A DNA stretch of 64,000 bases from Tistrella mobilis (GTDB lineage Bacteria; Pseudomonadota; Alphaproteobacteria; Tistrellales; Tistrellaceae), in assembly GCF_041468085.1 (NCBI RefSeq), contig NZ_CP121017.1, positions 1,281,501 through 1,345,500 on the forward strand, written 5' to 3'. Below the pieces are notes generated by a model. It ran no database searches. It was not told the origin of the DNA and saw nothing but the letters and a program-made list of their open reading frames with translations. Shown here in pieces: positions 1 to 8,195 of this stretch (positions within the stretch are counted from its first letter, which is position 1; every line of letters begins with the position of its first letter). The position numbers and the translations under genes are program-made.

Positions 1-20
1 GCCGAGGGGCTGAAAAAGAC

Positions 21-212
21 TCAGATGTCGCGCCAGGCGACCGGGCGGCCGCCGGCGTCGTTCACCAGCTTGCCACCTTCGTCCTGGGCGGCGATGTAGC
101 GGCCGTGGCCGACATTCGAGCCGACATACAGGACCGGCTTCACCTTCTTGCCGTCGAAGATCTTTTCGACCGCAGCGGCGCCGCGGTTCTTCGGGTTGTT
201 CTTGCTGCCCAT
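21..212 (-). CDS. Small conserved-looking hypothetical protein (63 aa)
   Basis: A 63-residue basic protein beginning MGSKNNPKNRG, with Gly-rich stretches (YVGSNVGHGRYIA, DEGGKL). It has no signal peptide, membrane segment or cysteine. On the minus strand GAGGA lies about 8 nt before the ATG, so the start is well supported. I do not recognise a family with a known role. Its right-hand neighbour, the TPR lipoprotein gene, runs the other way, so it is a separate unit. Function unknown; that it is a gene rests on the ribosome binding site and clean coding sequence. Confidence 0.6.
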   Translation of the reverse strand: MGSKNNPKNRGAAAVEKIFDGKKVKPVLYVGSNVGHGRYIAAQDEGGKLVNDAGGRPVAWRDI

Positions 213-738
213 GGCACCATTTCCTCAAGGTACGGGCGCCCGCCTTGCGGCGTTCGCCACGCGGGCCGTGCCCGCTCTGACCGTATGCCCGGGACACGAC
301 CACGCCCGCGGCGACCCCTTCCTGGCGGGGAAGAGGACGGCAGGCGAGAACGGACCGGAACCGGTCGGGATACGGGCTCCCGCCGCCTGCTGACGGCGCG
401 GCCCTGCTGTAACCCGCGATTTGTGCGTCAAACCGGGCCGAAGGTCAAGAGCCGAGCCCGGCATTGTCTGCATGGGTCGCGTGGTTGGTCTTCAACCATG
501 CGATGGCTTCCGCTGGCGCTGGCCGTCAGCGCTGGACAGGGACATGGCCAGAGTGTCCAATGGTGGCATTGCCGCAACGCGGTGCGAGACGAAAATGTCG
601 CAGTCGCCGCCGGAATCGCCGGCCCCCTTGCCGCGGGCCACGGATGGTGCGACGAATGGCGGCCCGGGGAACCGGGGCGCATCCAGAAAAGCCGGAGGGT
701 CGGATCGCGGTCCGGGCCGGCAGGGGCCGATCGACGGG
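213..738. other. Intergenic stretch with no convincing gene
   Basis: The space between the divergent hypothetical gene and the TPR lipoprotein gene. Several frames stay open because of high GC, but none shows a good ribosome binding site plus a recognisable protein. A perfect 6-bp stem (TGGTTG/CAACCA, 5-nt loop) lies at 482-498. I see no clear promoter. Confidence 0.4.
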
Positions 739-2490
739 ATGGACCTTCGCATGACACGGGCGGGCAGCAGACGGGCGGGAGCGGTGGTTTTCGCGGCCAT
801 GGCGACGCTGTTGCTGGCAGCCTGCGCAAGCCCCGGCACCGGGCCTGCACCGGATGTCCAGGTCGGCCGGACCTTCACCGGCAATTATCTGGCCGGGCGT
901 CATGCCCAGACCCGTGATGATTTCACCGCCGCGGCGGCCTTCTATCGCGCAGCGCTCGATCAGGCGCCGCAGGATCCGGAATTGCTGCGCCGCGCCATGC
1001 TGTTGACCGCGGGCGAGGGCAACATCACCCAGGCGCTGGACTATGCGAAGCGCGTGCGCGCGCTGGAGCCGGCCGCCCCTTTCGCTGATCTGCTGCTGAT
1101 CCTGGACCGCATCCAGGCGGGTGAGCTGATCGAAGCCGAACGCATGGCCGATCGCATGGATCGTGGCGGTGTCAACGCGCTGCTGGCCCCCGTGGTCGAT
1201 GCCTGGGTACGGTTCGGCCGCGGCCGTTCGGGAGAGGCGGTCACGGCGCTCGACCGGCTGGCCGGCACGCCCGCCTTCGCCACCTATCGCTATTATTATG
1301 CGGCGCTGATCCACGATCTGGCCGGGCAGGATGCCGGGGCGCGGGCGAATTACGAGGTCGCGCTGTCGAGCGGCGGCCCGACACCCGTGCGGCTGATCCA
1401 GGCCTATGCCTCGCATCTGATCCGCACCGGCAATCGCGAGCAGGCCGCCGATCTCTATCGCCAGATGCTGCGCGATGCGCCCGAAAGCACGACGCTGCGC
1501 CGGGCGCTGGCGTGGATCGAGGCGGGCGAAGAGCTGCCGCGGCTGGTGCCCGACTACAAGGCCGGCATCGCCGAGGCGCTCTATGGCGTCGCCGGCCTGC
1601 TGCTGCGCGATCAGGTGCTGGGCGCTGCGCTGTTCTACGGCCGGCTCGCTTTGTTCATGCGCCCCGATTTCGCCGATGCCCGCTATCTGGTGGGGGAGGT
1701 CTACGAGCGGGCGGGCGATCATCGCGCGGCTCTGGATACCTTCCGCAAGATCGACGACAGCGGTGCCGTTGCCGAGGCGGCGGCGATCCGCATCGCCGAC
1801 AATCTCGCAGCCTCTGGCGATATCGACGGGGCCGAGGCACTGCTGGAAGAGCGGGTGGCCGCCGGCCAGAAGGATGCGGCGATCAGTCTGGCCGAGCTCT
1901 ATCGCCGGCAGGAACGCTGGGACGATGCCGCTCGCGCCTATAGCAGCGCGCTCGCCGCCCTGGCCGATCCCGGCCCTGAACACTGGGACCTGTTCTATGC
2001 CCGCGGCGTTGCCTATGAACGCGCCGGCCGCTGGCCCGAGGCAGAGTCCGACTTCCTGAAGGCGCTGCAGCTGTCGCCCGATCAGCCCCTGGTGCTGAAT
2101 TATCTGGGCTATTCCTGGGTCGAGAAGGGCATGCATCTGGATCGCGCCCGGGCGATGCTGGAAAAGGCGGTGGCCCTGCGGCCGCGCGACGGCTTCATCG
2201 TCGACAGCCTTGGCTGGGCGCTGTTCCAGATGGGCGATTACGAGGGGGCGGTCGCCCGGCTGGAGCAGGCGGTGCTGTTGCAGCCCAACGATCCCACGAT
2301 CAACGATCATCTGGGCGATGCCTATTGGCGGGTGGGGCGCGAGCGCGAGGCCCGCTTCCAGTGGAGCCATGCCCTGGTCTTCGACCCCGAGCCCGCGCAG
2401 GCCGAGATCATCCGCGACAAGCTGGCCCGTGGCCTGCCGCCGGCGCCCGCGGGCAGCGTGATCCCCGTCGCGGCTCCCGCCCCCAAGTGA
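739..2490 (+). CDS. Tetratricopeptide-repeat outer-membrane-type lipoprotein
   Basis: About 583 residues. The N-terminus is basic, then hydrophobic, and ends in a lipobox (TLLLAAC), so Cys near residue 28 should be lipidated. The rest is a chain of TPR helices; canonical repeats are clear near the C-terminus (A-L-P motifs such as LNYLGYSWVEKG and VDSLGWALFQMGDYEGAV). TPR lipoproteins act as periplasmic scaffolds. The frame is open further upstream (to 421), but the lipobox places the true start at 739 or the in-frame ATG at 751. It is followed immediately by ispE with overlapping stop and start codons. Confidence 0.85.
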   Translation: MDLRMTRAGSRRAGAVVFAAMATLLLAACASPGTGPAPDVQVGRTFTGNYLAGRHAQTRDDFTAAAAFYRAALDQAPQDPELLRRAMLLTAGEGNITQALDYAKRVRALEPAAPFADLLLILDRIQAGELIEAERMADRMDRGGVNALLAPVVDAWVRFGRGRSGEAVTALDRLAGTPAFATYRYYYAALIHDLAGQDAGARANYEVALSSGGPTPVRLIQAYASHLIRTGNREQAADLYRQMLRDAPESTTLRRALAWIEAGEELPRLVPDYKAGIAEALYGVAGLLLRDQVLGAALFYGRLALFMRPDFADARYLVGEVYERAGDHRAALDTFRKIDDSGAVAEAAAIRIADNLAASGDIDGAEALLEERVAAGQKDAAISLAELYRRQERWDDAARAYSSALAALADPGPEHWDLFYARGVAYERAGRWPEAESDFLKALQLSPDQPLVLNYLGYSWVEKGMHLDRARAMLEKAVALRPRDGFIVDSLGWALFQMGDYEGAVARLEQAVLLQPNDPTINDHLGDAYWRVGREREARFQWSHALVFDPEPAQAEIIRDKLARGLPPAPAGSVIPVAAPAPK

Positions 2491-3443
2491 CCGCCCCTCC
2501 CCAACGGATGCTCTCCACCCTGGCGCCCGCCAAGATCAACCTGCACCTGCACGTCACCGGCCGCCGGGATGACGGCTATCACCTGCTCGACAGCCTGGTG
2601 GTCTTTGCCGGGGCAGGGGACCGGGTGGAGGTGGATCCGCGTCCGGTGCCGGCGGACACAACCACCGGTTTCGACCTTGAAGGCCCCTTCGCCACGGCAC
2701 TCGGCGATACGGCCTCGGCCGACAATCTCGCCATGCGCGCCGCCGCCGGGCTCGCCGCCCGGCTCGGCCGGCCGCTGCCGGCCCGGATCCGGCTCGACAA
2801 GCATCTGCCGGTCGCAAGCGGTATCGGCGGCGGCTCCACCGATGCCGCGGCCGTGCTGCGCCTGCTGGGCCAGGCCTGGGGTGCGGGCGCGGATGACCTT
2901 CAGGCCGTGGCCGAAGGCCTGGGTGCCGACGTGCCGATGTGTGTCACCGCCACCCCCTGCCGCGTGACCGGGGTGGGCGAGGTGGTCGCACCGCTCGACG
3001 CGCCGGCCGCCGAGGCTTTCGCGCGCCTGCACATCCTGCTGGTGAACCCGCTGGTGCCGCTGTCGACCCCGGCCGTGTTCCGCGCCCGCGCCGCCTCGGG
3101 CGCCGGTTTCACGTCCGCAGCCCGGCTGCCGGCCCCCGACATCGCCGATATCGGCGCATGGCTGGCGGCGCTCGGGGCGGCCGGCAACGACCTGTCGGGC
3201 GCCGCCCGCAGCCTGGTGCCTGAAATTGCCGAGGCGGAGGCGGCACTTGGCCGGATGGCGGGGGCATGTTTCACGCGCATGTCCGGATCGGGCGCCACCT
3301 GTTTTGCCCTCTTCACCGAAGCCGCTGCCGCTGAAGCCGCATGCAGCCTGATCTCCGCTGCCCGGCCCGGCTGGTGGACCGCCACCGGTCCGCTGCTTGC
3401 CGGCCCGCCCGAAATCCGTGAAACCCCCGCCCGATCCGGTTGA
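2487..3443 (+). CDS. ispE: 4-diphosphocytidyl-2-C-methyl-D-erythritol kinase
   Basis: GHMP-family kinase of the methylerythritol phosphate isoprenoid pathway; it phosphorylates CDP-methylerythritol at the 2-hydroxyl using ATP. The N-terminal APAKINLHLHV motif, the ATP-binding loop GIGGGSTDAAA (about residue 112) and the C-terminal SGSGATCFALF motif are all visible. Length (318 aa) is usual for the family. The chosen GTG start overlaps the TGA of the TPR gene (GTGA), suggesting translational coupling; an in-frame ATG at 2508 is the alternative and keeps all motifs. Confidence 0.93.
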   Translation: MTAPPQRMLSTLAPAKINLHLHVTGRRDDGYHLLDSLVVFAGAGDRVEVDPRPVPADTTTGFDLEGPFATALGDTASADNLAMRAAAGLAARLGRPLPARIRLDKHLPVASGIGGGSTDAAAVLRLLGQAWGAGADDLQAVAEGLGADVPMCVTATPCRVTGVGEVVAPLDAPAAEAFARLHILLVNPLVPLSTPAVFRARAASGAGFTSAARLPAPDIADIGAWLAALGAAGNDLSGAARSLVPEIAEAEAALGRMAGACFTRMSGSGATCFALFTEAAAAEAACSLISAARPGWWTATGPLLAGPPEIRETPARSG

Positions 3444-3468
3444 AAGCCGTCCGGGTCCGTACTATGTT
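3440..3468 (+). promoter_or_regulatory. Sigma70-type promoter for tRNA-Gln
   Basis: TTGAAA, then exactly 17 nt, then TATGTT, ending 13 nt before the mature tRNA. The -35 box overlaps the ispE stop codon. Confidence 0.6.
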
Positions 3469-3481
3469 GCAGCCCGCGCGA

Positions 3482-3555
3482 TGGGGCGTGGCCAAGCGGT
3501 AAGGCAACGGGTTTTGGTCCCGTGATCCCAGGTTCGAATCCTGGCGCCCCAGCCA
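3482..3555 (+). tRNA. tRNA-Gln (anticodon TTG)
   Basis: The 7-bp acceptor stem TGGGGCG/CGCCCCA closes perfectly. The anticodon stem ACGGG/CCCGT encloses the loop TTTTGGT with TTG at 3514-3516, and the T-arm has GGTTCGAATCC. A G discriminator and CCA are encoded. TTG reads the glutamine codon CAA (and CAG by wobble). 74 nt including CCA. Confidence 0.97.
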
Positions 3556-3601
3556 TATCCGGTATCGGATCCTGACCGCCTGCTGGCGCCGGTCACCCCG
3601 C

Positions 3602-4024
3602 TTAATCCTCCGCCCCCCAATCCTCGACGCGCAGCCCCGCTACGCGTGCGAAGTCCCGCATGTTGTTGGTGACCAGGATGCAATCGGCGGCCAGGGCATG
3701 GCCGGCGATCATCATGTCGTTGCCGCCGATCGGCGTGCCCCTGGCGACGAGATCCTGTCTGATCCGCGTGGCGTGTTCCGCCGCGGCCGCATCCCAGGGC
3801 AGGATGGCGGAGAGGCGGGCGAGGAATGCCTCCACCAGCCGTGCATGCCGGGGGGACGCCTTACGCCCGGTTGTGCTGAGCAGCATCTCGTAATAGGTGA
3901 TGACCGAAACGACGATCTGATGCTGGTCGTCGACGGCCGCCTGCAATCGTTCAAGCACGACGACCGGCCGTTCGCGCATGATGTAGGAACAGATATTGGT
4001 GTCGAGCATATAGACCGCAGGCAT
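3602..4024 (-). CDS. vapC: VapC-type PIN-domain toxin ribonuclease
   Basis: A 140-residue single PIN domain, expected to be a Mg-dependent endoribonuclease that cleaves tRNA or rRNA when freed from its antitoxin. The acidic metal ligands are present: Asp8 in MLDTNICSY, Glu in YYEMLLS (about 46), Asp in GGNDMMIAGHA (about 102), and Asp in NNMRDFARV near the end. The start codon overlaps the vapB stop (TGATG), as in many toxin-antitoxin pairs. No truncation is seen, so it should be active. Confidence 0.92.
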   Translation of the reverse strand: MPAVYMLDTNICSYIMRERPVVVLERLQAAVDDQHQIVVSVITYYEMLLSTTGRKASPRHARLVEAFLARLSAILPWDAAAAEHATRIRQDLVARGTPIGGNDMMIAGHALAADCILVTNNMRDFARVAGLRVEDWGAED

Positions 4025-4296
4025 CAGCGCGTGCCGGTCTTGTCGTCCGGCAGATCACCGTCGAGAGAAAAGCGTCCCTCTTGAATCAGGTCCGGACGCT
4101 CACGCAGGAAATCCCGGTTCGCCTCTGCCTCCGGTTCCTCGGCAAATGACAGCCAGTCGGGCCGTACGGGGCGCAGCAGGATGGTGTCGCCCTGTTTTTC
4201 GATCGTCAGTTCCGTCACGCCCTGAAACTCGAAATCCTTGGGCAGGCGGATCGCCTGATTGCGATTGTTGCGGAAGATGGACACGGTGCGCGGCAT
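4024..4296 (-). CDS. vapB: VapB-type antitoxin (SpoVT/AbrB-like DNA-binding domain)
   Basis: 90 residues. The N-terminus (TVSIFRNNRNQAIRLPKDF) is the swapped-hairpin AbrB/VapB DNA-binding fold, followed by a beta segment (ELTIEKQGDTILLRPV) and an acidic C-terminal tail that should neutralise the toxin. Its gene precedes and overlaps vapC. The complex probably represses its own promoter through the palindrome 33 nt upstream of the start. Confidence 0.92.
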   Translation of the reverse strand: MPRTVSIFRNNRNQAIRLPKDFEFQGVTELTIEKQGDTILLRPVRPDWLSFAEEPEAEANRDFLRERPDLIQEGRFSLDGDLPDDKTGTR

Positions 4297-4328
4297 GACG
4301 GGCCTCCGGGCTCTTGGCACAAGTATAA

Positions 4329-4345
4329 CATATGCCTGGTATATG
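4329..4345. promoter_or_regulatory. Palindromic operator candidate of vapBC
   Basis: CATATGCCTGGTATATG is an inverted repeat (arms CATAT/ATATG, with inner CC/GG also paired) 33 nt upstream of the vapB start. It lies where the promoter should be: the minus strand reads TATGTTATACTT here. Autoregulatory VapBC operators are usually such palindromes. Confidence 0.5.
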
Positions 4346-4375
4346 CCGATTTCCAGCGGGACCGCCGACCCGGTG

Positions 4376-4419
4376 CCCCCCCGATCCCGGCCCCCCCGAT
4401 CCCGGCCCCCCGATCCCGG
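4376..4419. repeat. GC-rich tandem repeat, three 14-15-bp units
   Basis: Two exact copies of a 15-mer (seven C, then GATCCCGG) followed by a 14-bp copy lacking one C. It lies between vapB and the divergent regulator-hydrolase gene. The C-run length difference is typical of slippage. Confidence 0.9.
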
Positions 4420-4487
4420 CCATGTCATCCACCCCCGCCCTGATATAGACTGAGCCGATTTCCACCATCTGCGGGGCAGGGCGGCGC

Positions 4488-6119
4488 ATGACCGCGGATG
4501 CGGCCGGACCGGCACGGAACACACCCGTTCAGGCTCCCCCCATTCAGAGCACCGAGGCCGCCTATCGGCGGCTGGTGGATCTGATTTCCGACGTGCTGGA
4601 AGGCCGCGGCGGGCTCGACCGGCTGTCGACGATGATGGGCGACGTGCCGGCGATCTTCGAGGCGATGGGCGCGGCCGGCTTCGCTGATGAAGGCGTGATG
4701 CTGGTGCTGGATCCCGCCGGGCGGGTGCTCAGCCGCAATGCCGCCGCCGCGCGGCGTCTGGCGCTGGAGGTGGGCGACGAGCTGGGCGCGGTGGTGCTGA
4801 CGCCCGGCAGCCATGCCGCCTTTCTTGAAACCGTGCGCCGCACGGGCGAGGCCGGGGCGCTGTTCGTGGCCGATATGCGGGGGCGGACCCTGCTGCTGGC
4901 CGGCATGGCGCCGGAGCGCGGCGGCGACATTCTGCTGGTCGAATGCCGGCGTGGCCAGGACACCGCGCTGGAGGCGCGGCTGACCGCGGTTTTCGGGCTG
5001 ATCCCGTCCGAGCTGCGGGTGCTGTTCGGGCTGATGGACGGCCGCGATATCGAGGCGATCGCCGCCGGGACCGGTCGCAAGCCGGCGACCATCCGCCAGC
5101 TGGTCAAGGCGGTGCTCGCCAAGATGGGCGTGCACAGCCAGACCCAGGCGGTGGCGCTCGCCTATTCGCTGATGCTGACGGCCGAGCGGTTGAGCGACAG
5201 CGGCCCGCGCCTCCACGCCCCCTCGGCCGCGTCCCTGCTGGAGCCGACCGCCGATGGCCCCGTGCCGGTGCACCGTTTCGGTCGGCCGGGCGGGTTTCCG
5301 GTGCTGTTGCTGCATGGCGCGCTGTTCGGCATCGCCGCCCAGCCCGACATCCGCCATGCCGCCCGGACCCTGGGACTGGACGTGATCGCCCCCGTCCGCC
5401 CCGGCTATGGTGCGGCACCGCTGGCGGCGGGCGAAGACCCCCTGCCGCTGGCGGTCGCCCGGATCGACGCCATTCTGGATCGCCAGGGCATCGACCGTGT
5501 GGTGGTGGTGGCCCATGACATCGGTACCCGTTTCGCGATCGAGTGTGCCCTGCGCCGACCCGACCGGGTGGCGGGGATCGTTGCCGCCCCGGCCACACCG
5601 CCGATGCGCGGTTGGGATCAGACCTCGGACATGCCGCTGCGCCACCGCGTGAATGCCTGGGCCTCGCAGAAGATGCCGGCGCTGATGGACAAGATCGTCG
5701 GGCTGGGCATTACCCAGGTTGCCCGCAAGGGGGTGGAGCTTATCCCGGGTCTGGTGTTCAGCGACTGCGGGTTTGACCGGGATCTTTGGGCCGACCAGCG
5801 GTTTGCCCCGTCGCTTCAGGAATGTTTTGCCCTGGTCTCCGGCCAGAGAGGGCTTGGGTTCCGCCACGACATGCGGCTGACCAACGAGGACTGGAGCGAT
5901 CTGGCACCGCGCGTCACCTGCGAGGTGTTGCTGCTGCATGGCGAGCGGAGCCAGACCGTCTCGCGCCAGGCGGTGGTGGAGCTGGCGGACATGCTGCCGG
6001 CCGGCCGTTTCCAGCCCGTCACCGATGCCGGCCACACCCTGCCGCTCAGCCATGGCGACATGGTGTTCCGCCAGGCTTTGCTGCTCGCCGGCCGGGCGGG
6101 CCTCTCCGAACGGTTGTGA
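4488..6119 (+). CDS. LuxR-type HTH protein fused to an alpha/beta hydrolase
   Basis: 543 residues in three parts. Residues 1-165 contain a PAS-like sensor region. Residues about 168-228 form a LuxR/GerE helix-turn-helix (PSELRVLFGLMDGRDIEAIA then RKPATIRQLVKAVLAKMGV). Residues about 255-540 are an alpha/beta hydrolase with HGALFG (oxyanion region), a nucleophile elbow reading VVAHDIGTRF and a C-terminal DAGHTLP histidine. The elbow has Asp instead of Ser, as in epoxide hydrolases and dehalogenases. The fusion suggests a regulator whose hydrolase part binds or turns over the signal. It stands alone; the target is unknown. Confidence 0.8.
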   Translation: MTADAAGPARNTPVQAPPIQSTEAAYRRLVDLISDVLEGRGGLDRLSTMMGDVPAIFEAMGAAGFADEGVMLVLDPAGRVLSRNAAAARRLALEVGDELGAVVLTPGSHAAFLETVRRTGEAGALFVADMRGRTLLLAGMAPERGGDILLVECRRGQDTALEARLTAVFGLIPSELRVLFGLMDGRDIEAIAAGTGRKPATIRQLVKAVLAKMGVHSQTQAVALAYSLMLTAERLSDSGPRLHAPSAASLLEPTADGPVPVHRFGRPGGFPVLLLHGALFGIAAQPDIRHAARTLGLDVIAPVRPGYGAAPLAAGEDPLPLAVARIDAILDRQGIDRVVVVAHDIGTRFAIECALRRPDRVAGIVAAPATPPMRGWDQTSDMPLRHRVNAWASQKMPALMDKIVGLGITQVARKGVELIPGLVFSDCGFDRDLWADQRFAPSLQECFALVSGQRGLGFRHDMRLTNEDWSDLAPRVTCEVLLLHGERSQTVSRQAVVELADMLPAGRFQPVTDAGHTLPLSHGDMVFRQALLLAGRAGLSERL

Positions 6120-6137
6120 TTCTCACCCAAACCGCTA

Positions 6138-6173
6138 CCCCCTACCATCTGCCATCCCCCTACCATGTGGTAG
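6138..6173. promoter_or_regulatory. Direct repeat with nested palindrome upstream of the vWA gene
   Basis: CCCCCTACCAT occurs at 6138-6148 and 6156-6166 (18-bp period). The second copy merges into a palindrome, CTACCA-TG-TGGTAG (6160-6173). It lies between the LuxR-hydrolase stop and the vWA gene and looks like an operator. Confidence 0.45.
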
Positions 6174-6265
6174 TATGCCCTTTCTCTGATCATCGTTAAT
6201 TTTCCGTCAACGGCCGCAGCAAGCCGGCCGGACCGGCACAACGGGCAGATCGGGAGCAGATGCGC

Positions 6266-7639
6266 ATGAAGCCTGCCGCACGAACACGCGGCATGCATGC
6301 GGCCGCACTTGGCCTCATGCATGCGATGGCGATCGGGATGTGTACGATCGCAACAGTCGGCCCGGCGGGGGCGGCGGATGCAGCACCCCAGGGCCCGGCG
6401 ACGATCGTGGTCATGGATGGCTCGGGCTCGATGTGGGGGCAGATCGACGGGCGGCCGAAGCTGGAGATCGCCCGCGAGACGGTGGCCGCGGTGCTGGAGG
6501 GCGTCGATCCTGCGCGTGCCCTGGGCCTGATCGCCTATGGCCATCGTCGCAAGGGCGATTGCGCCGATATCGAACTGCTGGTGCCGCCGGCCCCCGGCAC
6601 GGCCGGGGCCATCCGCCAGGCCGTGGACGGGATGCGTTTCCTCGGCAAGACGCCGCTGTCCGCCGCCGTCCACCAGGCCGCAGAGGCGCTGCGCTATACC
6701 GAGGATGCCGCCACCGTGGTGCTGGTGACCGACGGGCTGGAGACCTGCGCCGCCGACCCCTGCGCGCTGGGGGCCGAGCTGGAGGCCGCGGGTGTCGACT
6801 TCACCACCCATGTCATCGGCTTCGGCCTGACGAAGGAAGAGGGGGCGGGCGTCGCCTGCCTCGCCGACGCCACCGGCGGCCGCTACCTCGAAGCGTCCGA
6901 CGCCGCGACGCTCGCGACCGCTCTGGCCGAGACGGTTGCCGCCGCGCCGCCACCCGAGGCCCCGACGCGGACCCACTTCCCCGGCGCCGTGATGATGCCG
7001 GATATCGCGCTGGAGCCGACCGGCCAGACCGTCGGCCCGGATGCAGAGGCGCCGGCCGAGCTGCCGTTCCCGCCCGACGGCACCATTGCCCGATGCGCGG
7101 CCAGCTGCGAGGGTGACAGGCTCTGTGCCGCCTGGCGTTACGAGCCCAAGGGCAGCTACTTCGTCGATCACGCCCGCTGCTTCCGCTTCGCCTACGGCAC
7201 CGAAATGGACATGCGCAGTTTCGACCCGTCGGAAGGCTGGGCCTCGGGCATGAAGCCCGATGCCGAATTGCTGATCCGGCCATATACGGCGGCGGAGGCG
7301 ATATCCGGGACCGTCCCGGTGGTGATCCGGATCGCTGCGCCCCATGCCGGACTGCCGGTCGGCTGGTCGGCGGTGCCGCTGGGCGGCCAGGCGGCCGAGG
7401 CGGTGGCGATGCCCGAGGCCATCACCGGCGACTGGCAGACCATGCTCGAACCCGGCGCCTGGCAGGTGGAGGGGGAGGCCCCGACCGGTGCCCGCTTCAC
7501 GGGGCGCATCGAGGTTTCGGCTGCGGATGGCGGCGCCGCGCAGGTCTTCGATCTGCCGCAATCCCGGGGGCCGACGCTCGAAACCGACGGAATGGGAGAG
7601 GACGCAGCCGCCCCGGCGGGCGGGGCGGCTCCGCGATGA
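6266..7639 (+). CDS. Exported von Willebrand factor A domain protein
   Basis: 457 residues. A signal peptide ends near GPAGAADA, so the protein should be periplasmic or surface-exposed. A vWA domain follows (about 40-230), with the MIDAS metal site complete: DGSGSM, a Thr/Ser region, and VTDGLETC. The C-terminal half has a Cys-rich segment (CAASCEGDRLCAAWRYEP then CFRFAYG) resembling a PAN/apple-like module, then beta-rich sequence. GGGAGC lies 8 nt before the ATG at 6266; an ATG at 6260 is too close to it. The ligand is unknown. The stop overlaps the start of a tiny membrane ORF. Confidence 0.78.
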   Translation: MKPAARTRGMHAAALGLMHAMAIGMCTIATVGPAGAADAAPQGPATIVVMDGSGSMWGQIDGRPKLEIARETVAAVLEGVDPARALGLIAYGHRRKGDCADIELLVPPAPGTAGAIRQAVDGMRFLGKTPLSAAVHQAAEALRYTEDAATVVLVTDGLETCAADPCALGAELEAAGVDFTTHVIGFGLTKEEGAGVACLADATGGRYLEASDAATLATALAETVAAAPPPEAPTRTHFPGAVMMPDIALEPTGQTVGPDAEAPAELPFPPDGTIARCAASCEGDRLCAAWRYEPKGSYFVDHARCFRFAYGTEMDMRSFDPSEGWASGMKPDAELLIRPYTAAEAISGTVPVVIRIAAPHAGLPVGWSAVPLGGQAAEAVAMPEAITGDWQTMLEPGAWQVEGEAPTGARFTGRIEVSAADGGAAQVFDLPQSRGPTLETDGMGEDAAAPAGGAAPR

Positions 7640-7704
7640 TGGGCCTGTTGCAATGGTTCGTGTTCTTCTGGGTGCTGCTGATCTGCATCGCCTCGCAGGC
7701 CTGA
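7636..7704 (+). CDS. Putative 22-residue single-membrane-helix microprotein
   Basis: The ATG overlaps the stop of the vWA gene (ATGA) and opens a 22-codon frame, MMGLLQWFVFFWVLLICIAS plus QA, then TGA. Nearly every residue is hydrophobic, giving one membrane helix with a Cys. Translational coupling to the vWA gene is likely if it is expressed. It may anchor or modulate its upstream partner. It could also be chance; only the overlap and composition support it. Confidence 0.4.
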   Translation: MMGLLQWFVFFWVLLICIASQA

Positions 7705-7727
7705 ACCGCACCCGGCCGGGGCCGCGA

Positions 7728-8195
7728 TCAACCCGGCGGACCGGTCAGGAAGCTGCGCCGCCACGACCACCAGCCGCCGGGGTCGGCCACCAGCTCGGCC
7801 AGCGGCATCAGGCTCCGGCCGCTGCGGGGGTCGTCTACCTGCACCCGGTCATCCGCGGCGATGCCGGAAATCGCCACCAGATGGGCGCCGCCGAACCCCA
7901 GCGCGATCTCGGCCGCGATCACCCGGCCGGCGGTGATCTCGGCCCGGATTTCCTCTGTCGTCAGCGGCCGGTCGATCCGCGTCTTCAGCAGGCCCAGCGC
8001 CTGAAGCACCGCCTCGGCCGGGGCCGGTTTCGGATCGAACCGGCCGAAGATCCGGATCACCAGATCCCGCTGCCCCGGCGCATCCTCCAGGCCGTAATGG
8101 GCGGCAAGGGCACTGCCCAGCGCCGCCCAGCACAGGCAGGGCGCGATCTGCGGCTCCAGCCGGAAGGCCAGATGACAGCTCCGGGGCGGGGTCAT
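7728..8195 (-). CDS. Papain-like (C39-like) cysteine peptidase of the TOMM operon
   Basis: 155 residues. The catalytic block PQIAPCLCWAALGSALAAHYG (Gln oxyanion residue, then Cys in CWAA) is followed by GAHLVAISGI with the expected His and by VQVDDPRSG with Asp, the order found in papain-like and C39-like peptidases. There is no signal peptide, so it should be cytoplasmic. As the last gene of the RiPP operon, overlapping the preceding gene (TGATG), it is a good candidate for leader-peptide removal. It is not fused to an ABC transporter, unlike true C39 exporters. Confidence 0.72.
   Translation of the reverse strand: MTPPRSCHLAFRLEPQIAPCLCWAALGSALAAHYGLEDAPGQRDLVIRIFGRFDPKPAPAEAVLQALGLLKTRIDRPLTTEEIRAEITAGRVIAAEIALGFGGAHLVAISGIAADDRVQVDDPRSGRSLMPLAELVADPGGWWSWRRSFLTGPPG

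Noticed and set aside
421..738. Upstream extension of the TPR protein frame
   Set aside because: The lipobox signal peptide begins after 739; the extra 106 codons are Arg/Gly/Pro-rich with no conserved feature.
4425..6053. A 542-codon minus-strand frame
   Set aside because: Antisense to the LuxR-hydrolase fusion, whose domains and start are clear; the minus frame has no recognisable protein.
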